A stretch of 8,827 nt of DNA. Origin: JBDNJM01 sp041687755. Lineage in GTDB: Bacteria > Planctomycetota > UBA1135 > GCA-002686595. A model generated the notes under the pieces. It ran no database searches. It was not told the DNA's origin and was given only the letters and a program-made list of their open reading frames with translations. How positions within the stretch are numbered: the first letter of the stretch is position 1; each line of letters starts with the position of its first letter. Location of the stretch: positions 1 through 8,827 of the forward strand of contig JBDNJM010000065.1 in NCBI GenBank assembly GCA_041687755.1, in the 5' to 3' direction. A program made the position numbers and the translations under genes. This document shows, piece by piece, positions 7,000 to 8,827 of the stretch.

Positions 7000-7595
7000 G
7001 CGACTCGCAGCACGTCTCGCGCGAAGGCGACGGCTCGCGGATTGTTGTAGCGCTCCAAGAACTCGCGCAGGAGGTCACGGTCCAACCGGTCCAGGTCCAC
7101 GTCCGTGCGAATGTCGAACAGCGCTCGCCTCCCGCGAAGGTGGAACATGATCACGTCCAGCAGTGCCTTCTCTGGAACCGTCCGCCGCACTCCGTCCCGC
7201 ACTTCTTCCCCGAACCGCAGTCCGTCCGCGAGCTGGCGATGCTCAACCCGGATACCGGCCACTTCGTACCTCTCCGACCGACCGCGACGAACTGCCGAGA
7301 TCCGCCGGTCGGGCCGGGGCCCGATGATCAACGCATCCGCCAAGACAGTTTCAAAGCTGAGCGCAGAGTCCGGCGCGAGCCGCTGGCTCAAGACTTGGCG
7401 ATCGAAGCCCTGCGTGACATAGATTCCCCGTCGGCAGCGGCTCAGGATCCCGGCTTCGATCCACCGGTCCACCCTCCGATGAAGCGCTGACCGGTGGGGT
7501 TCCGCGAGCGCGAGACGGAGGTCCGCGAGGCTAAAGACGCCCCCCTGGGACCCGGCGAGGCGCTCAAGTGTTTGGATCTTGGCCAGGTCATCCAT
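6996..7595 (-). CDS. abiEi: AbiEi-family antitoxin and autorepressor
   Basis: This 199-aa protein starts at the ATG at 7595. The N-terminal part, about residues 5-60, is a winged helix-turn-helix (LAGSQGGVFSLADLRLAL ... ALHRRVDRWIEAGILSRCRRGIYV). The C-terminal part carries the family-typical RRTVPEKALLDVI near residues 138-149. AbiEi proteins neutralise AbiEii without stable binding (type IV mode) and repress their own promoter. The frame is open upstream to 7955, but the added 120 residues are low-complexity and would run through the palindromic operator at 7607-7624, and there is no other convincing start. No good Shine-Dalgarno sequence is visible, so initiation may be leaderless or weak. 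The stop overlaps the toxin start by four bases. Confidence 0.88.
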   Translation of the reverse strand: MDDLAKIQTLERLAGSQGGVFSLADLRLALAEPHRSALHRRVDRWIEAGILSRCRRGIYVTQGFDRQVLSQRLAPDSALSFETVLADALIIGPRPDRRISAVRRGRSERYEVAGIRVEHRQLADGLRFGEEVRDGVRRTVPEKALLDVIMFHLRGRRALFDIRTDVDLDRLDRDLLREFLERYNNPRAVAFARDVLRVA

Positions 7596-7606
7596 GACGC
7601 GCTTCA

Positions 7607-7624
7607 GTCTACAGATCTGTAGAC
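7607..7624. promoter_or_regulatory. Perfect 18-bp palindrome, probable AbiEi operator
   Basis: GTCTACAGATCTGTAGAC equals its own reverse complement over all 18 bases and ends 11 bp before the antitoxin ATG. AbiEi proteins bind inverted repeats at their own promoter through the N-terminal winged helix and the C-terminal domain. Position and symmetry fit such an operator overlapping the transcription start. Only one palindrome is visible here, whereas studied abiE promoters have two inverted repeats. Confidence 0.7.
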
Positions 7625-8001
7625 CAACGCGCACCTTGAAACCAAACCACCCGGGCAACGCCGCCCTGAACCTCCGCCGGCCGCTCGGGAGCCCTAGCTT
7701 CTGGCCGAGGAGCCTCGAATCCGGATCCGCGGCGGCGAGGGGGGGGCAGGGCTCCAATTCAGCTGGCCGAAAGGTCCTAAGGGCCAGGGAGGCGGGGACC
7801 TTTCCGGCCATCTGAAGAGGGACCCCGCGGACAGCTGAAATGGGACCCCCAGGCGGAGCCCCTACGCGGGGCCGGAGCCTCAGACCCTCCCGGGAGGCCC
7901 CCACCCACTTCAGAAGCTTGGGAGGGAGGAGAGAGAGTCCCTGCGCCCGCACCACTTGGCACTCCGCGGCCTGGACGCAGCCAGCCGCGCCCAGCCCCTG
8001 C
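7625..8001. other. Non-coding interval upstream of the AbiE pair
   Basis: No gene is supported. The stretch contains the presumed abiE promoter region next to 7624 (no strong -35/-10 pair), the tandem repeat at 7809-7849, a GCCCC-TACGC-GGGGC hairpin near 7858-7872 and a 12-bp palindrome CCTCCCGGGAGG at 7886-7897. Open frames across it are Pro/Arg/Gly-rich shadows. Confidence 0.55.
7809..7849. repeat. Tandem 18-bp repeat, possible insertion-sequence end remnant
   Basis: CATCTGAAGAGGGACCCC starting at 7809 and CAGCTGAAATGGGACCCC at 7832-7849 agree at 15 of 18 bases with a 23-bp period. A weaker third copy may lie near 7760. The 'CAGCTGAAATGGGACC' form resembles the multiple terminal repeats of IS21-group elements as I recall them. 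No transposase genes are nearby, so this would be a solo end or scar. Confidence 0.4.
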
Positions 8002-8279
8002 CTACCCGATCACCGCCACCAATTCCCCCAACACCTGGAACTCGTCCTCCCCACCACCCTCCAGAACGATCGCCTCGAACCGCCCCTCAAACGAATCCGG
8101 CCGCAACACCACCCGCCTCCGCTCATCCCCATCCCGCCCCCGCACCACCTCACTCCCATACACCAACAACCAAGTACCGCCCACCCCACTCCCGATCCGT
8201 GATCCCCCCCGCCTGAACCAACACCACCTTCCCCGCCCTCGTCCCCGCCGGCCGCGCCCGAAACAGACATCACGACCCA
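8002..8279 (-). pseudogene. Frame-broken downstream part of the duplicated gene family, copy 2
   Basis: Directly after the stop of the 100-aa ORF, protein-like sequence continues in changing frames. CLFRARPAGTRAGKVVLVQAGG (in pattern) is followed by ITDREWGGRYLVVGV in one frame, and then RRVVLRPDSFEGRFEAIVL and EDEFQVLGELVAVIG-stop in another. Both blocks have counterparts in copy 1 (5733-5940). A 92-residue frame with a GTG start at 8280 is open over the region, but its first 35 residues are an Arg/Gly-rich shadow. I read it as a damaged coding region that once continued from the upstream ORF or formed a second gene. Function is unknown. Confidence 0.5.
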
Positions 8280-8582
8280 CTAGGCACCCGTCGGTTCATC
8301 GACTCCCCGAGCACTCAGCACCACGAACAACCCCTCACCTCCACGAAACGCCTCCGGCAACTCAACCCAAGTCGGCTCCTCCACCACCTGCTCCCCGCTA
8401 AACACCCCCGCCGCCACCGCCATCTCGTACAGCGGCACCGCACGAGCCGACCCCGCCGACCCCGCCGCCTCCTCCGCCTCCAACACCCGGAACGGCAGCT
8501 CCTCCGAGGCCTCCGCCCCGGCCTGCACGCCCTCCCCGCGCCGGTGGAAGCCCAGTCCCGCCGGCTCCCCCATCGAGACCAT
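8280..8582 (-). CDS. Conserved hypothetical protein, 100 aa, possibly the remaining 5' part of a broken gene
   Basis: The ORF runs from the ATG at 8582 to a TAG and has strongly G/C-ending codons, as expected for real coding sequence in this genome. It is acidic and has no signal peptide or recognised domain. The C-terminal third (VVEEPTWVELPEAFRGGEGLFVVL ... GVDEP in pattern) is conserved in copy 1, including the position of the stop. A second ATG at 8573 is an alternative start. An in-frame TGA lies upstream with no ATG or GTG in between, so the ORF cannot start earlier unless there is a frameshift. No clear ribosome site is visible. It may be a small gene, or the 5' part of a gene whose rest lies frame-broken downstream. 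Confidence 0.45.
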   Translation of the reverse strand: MVSMGEPAGLGFHRRGEGVQAGAEASEELPFRVLEAEEAAGSAGSARAVPLYEMAVAAGVFSGEQVVEEPTWVELPEAFRGGEGLFVVLSARGVDEPTGA

Positions 8583-8709
8583 TTGGCGCCAAGCCCATCC
8601 ACAAGAACGGCTTACGCGCCATGAGTCCGGCTTTCCCGCACAAGCAAACTTTCACGCACACGCAAATTTGCGTGCGCACGCACACCGTAGTGTGCACGAT
8701 AGAGAGCCC
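8583..8709. promoter_or_regulatory. Divergent intergenic region with palindrome cluster
   Basis: It lies between a minus-strand ORF and a probable plus-strand gene start. It contains the perfect 16-bp palindrome CACGCAAATTTGCGTG (8659-8674), the 10-bp palindrome CGTGCGCACG (8671-8680) and the hairpin GCACAC-CGTA-GTGTGC (8680-8695). A 17-base alternating pyrimidine-purine run spans 8669-8685. Such a cluster suggests a protein-binding control region. No standard -35/-10 pair is obvious. Confidence 0.45.
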
Positions 8710-8827
8710 GTGAGAAACCCAGACTCCCCTGACCCGAGCTCCACTGCGTCCTCAGCTCGCCTCCTCGGAGAGCGATCCCTCGCCGAACTGCGATCAGCCC
8801 TAGAGCGGGCTGGGTGGAAGCTAGACG
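8710..8827 (+). CDS. Probable start of an unidentified gene, cut by the right edge
   Basis: From the GTG at 8710 the frame is open for 39 codons to the window edge. It begins VRNPDSPDPSSTASS and continues with an amphipathic helix, LLGERSLAELRSALERAGWKLD in pattern. AGAGAG lies four bases upstream as a weak ribosome site, and a GTG at 8692 is an alternative start. The 'LRSALERAGW' helix is of the kind found just before helix-turn-helix motifs in some regulators, but too little is present to assign a family. Its divergent orientation from the 100-aa ORF would make the palindrome cluster its upstream region. Confidence 0.35.
   Translation, partial: MRNPDSPDPSSTASSARLLGERSLAELRSALERAGWKLD

Noticed and set aside
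7596..7955. 120-residue N-terminal extension of the AbiEi antitoxin
   Set aside because: It is far longer than the family's usual N terminus, crosses the palindromic operator and has a compositionally biased translation.
7840..8216. Plus-strand Pro/His-rich frames opposite copy 2
   Set aside because: The proline-rich repeats arise from the complement of G-rich codons; the minus strand carries the conserved blocks.
1..8827. CRISPR array, tRNA or rRNA genes
   Set aside because: No regularly spaced repeat-spacer units, cloverleaf-like sequences or rRNA signatures were seen on either strand.

Overview
The window is GC-rich, gene-dense bacterial DNA with strongly GC-biased third codon positions. 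Two things fit a Planctomycetota- or Myxococcota-like genome: a very divergent sigma-factor-like gene, and a giant secreted protein built of carboxypeptidase-regulatory-like beta-sandwich units. I lean towards Planctomycetota, but the sequence does not prove it and no rRNA or marker gene is present. There are two toxin-antitoxin loci and several degenerate repeats, so part of the window is accessory or recombining DNA.

Layout. (1) 2-238 (+) is the 3' end of a HipA-family kinase toxin gene, cut by the left edge. (2) 304-5523 (-) is a compact four-gene operon, read right to left. Its order is a sigma-70-like regulator (4789-5523), a soluble helical-repeat protein (3837-4787), a 76-aa exported proline-rich peptide (3617-3847) and a 1,093-aa membrane-anchored or exported multi-domain protein (304-3585). 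The genes abut or overlap, and three have good Shine-Dalgarno sequences inside or next to the preceding gene. (3) 5524-6246 has no intact gene; it holds a decayed coding remnant (copy 1) and a short tandem repeat that looks like an insertion-sequence end. (4) 6247-7595 (-) is an AbiEi/AbiEii toxin-antitoxin pair with a 4-bp ATGA overlap, and an 18-bp perfect palindrome just upstream is the probable autoregulatory operator. (5) 7625-8001 is non-coding and carries a second tandem repeat resembling an insertion-sequence end. (6) 8002-8582 (-) is a better preserved second copy of the decayed family (copy 2): a 100-aa ORF followed by frame-broken homologous sequence. (7) 8583-8709 is an intergenic stretch with a dense cluster of palindromes, and a probable gene start at 8710 (+) runs off the right edge.

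How the parts may work together. The operon looks like a dedicated regulator plus intracellular partner controlling two exported products. That arrangement resembles an envelope or surface regulatory cassette, and I do not recognise it as a named system. The AbiE pair should be a self-regulated type IV toxin-antitoxin module. It sits between two same-orientation copies of one degenerate gene family and between two insertion-sequence-like repeat patches, which suggests it arrived or was shuffled by recombination.
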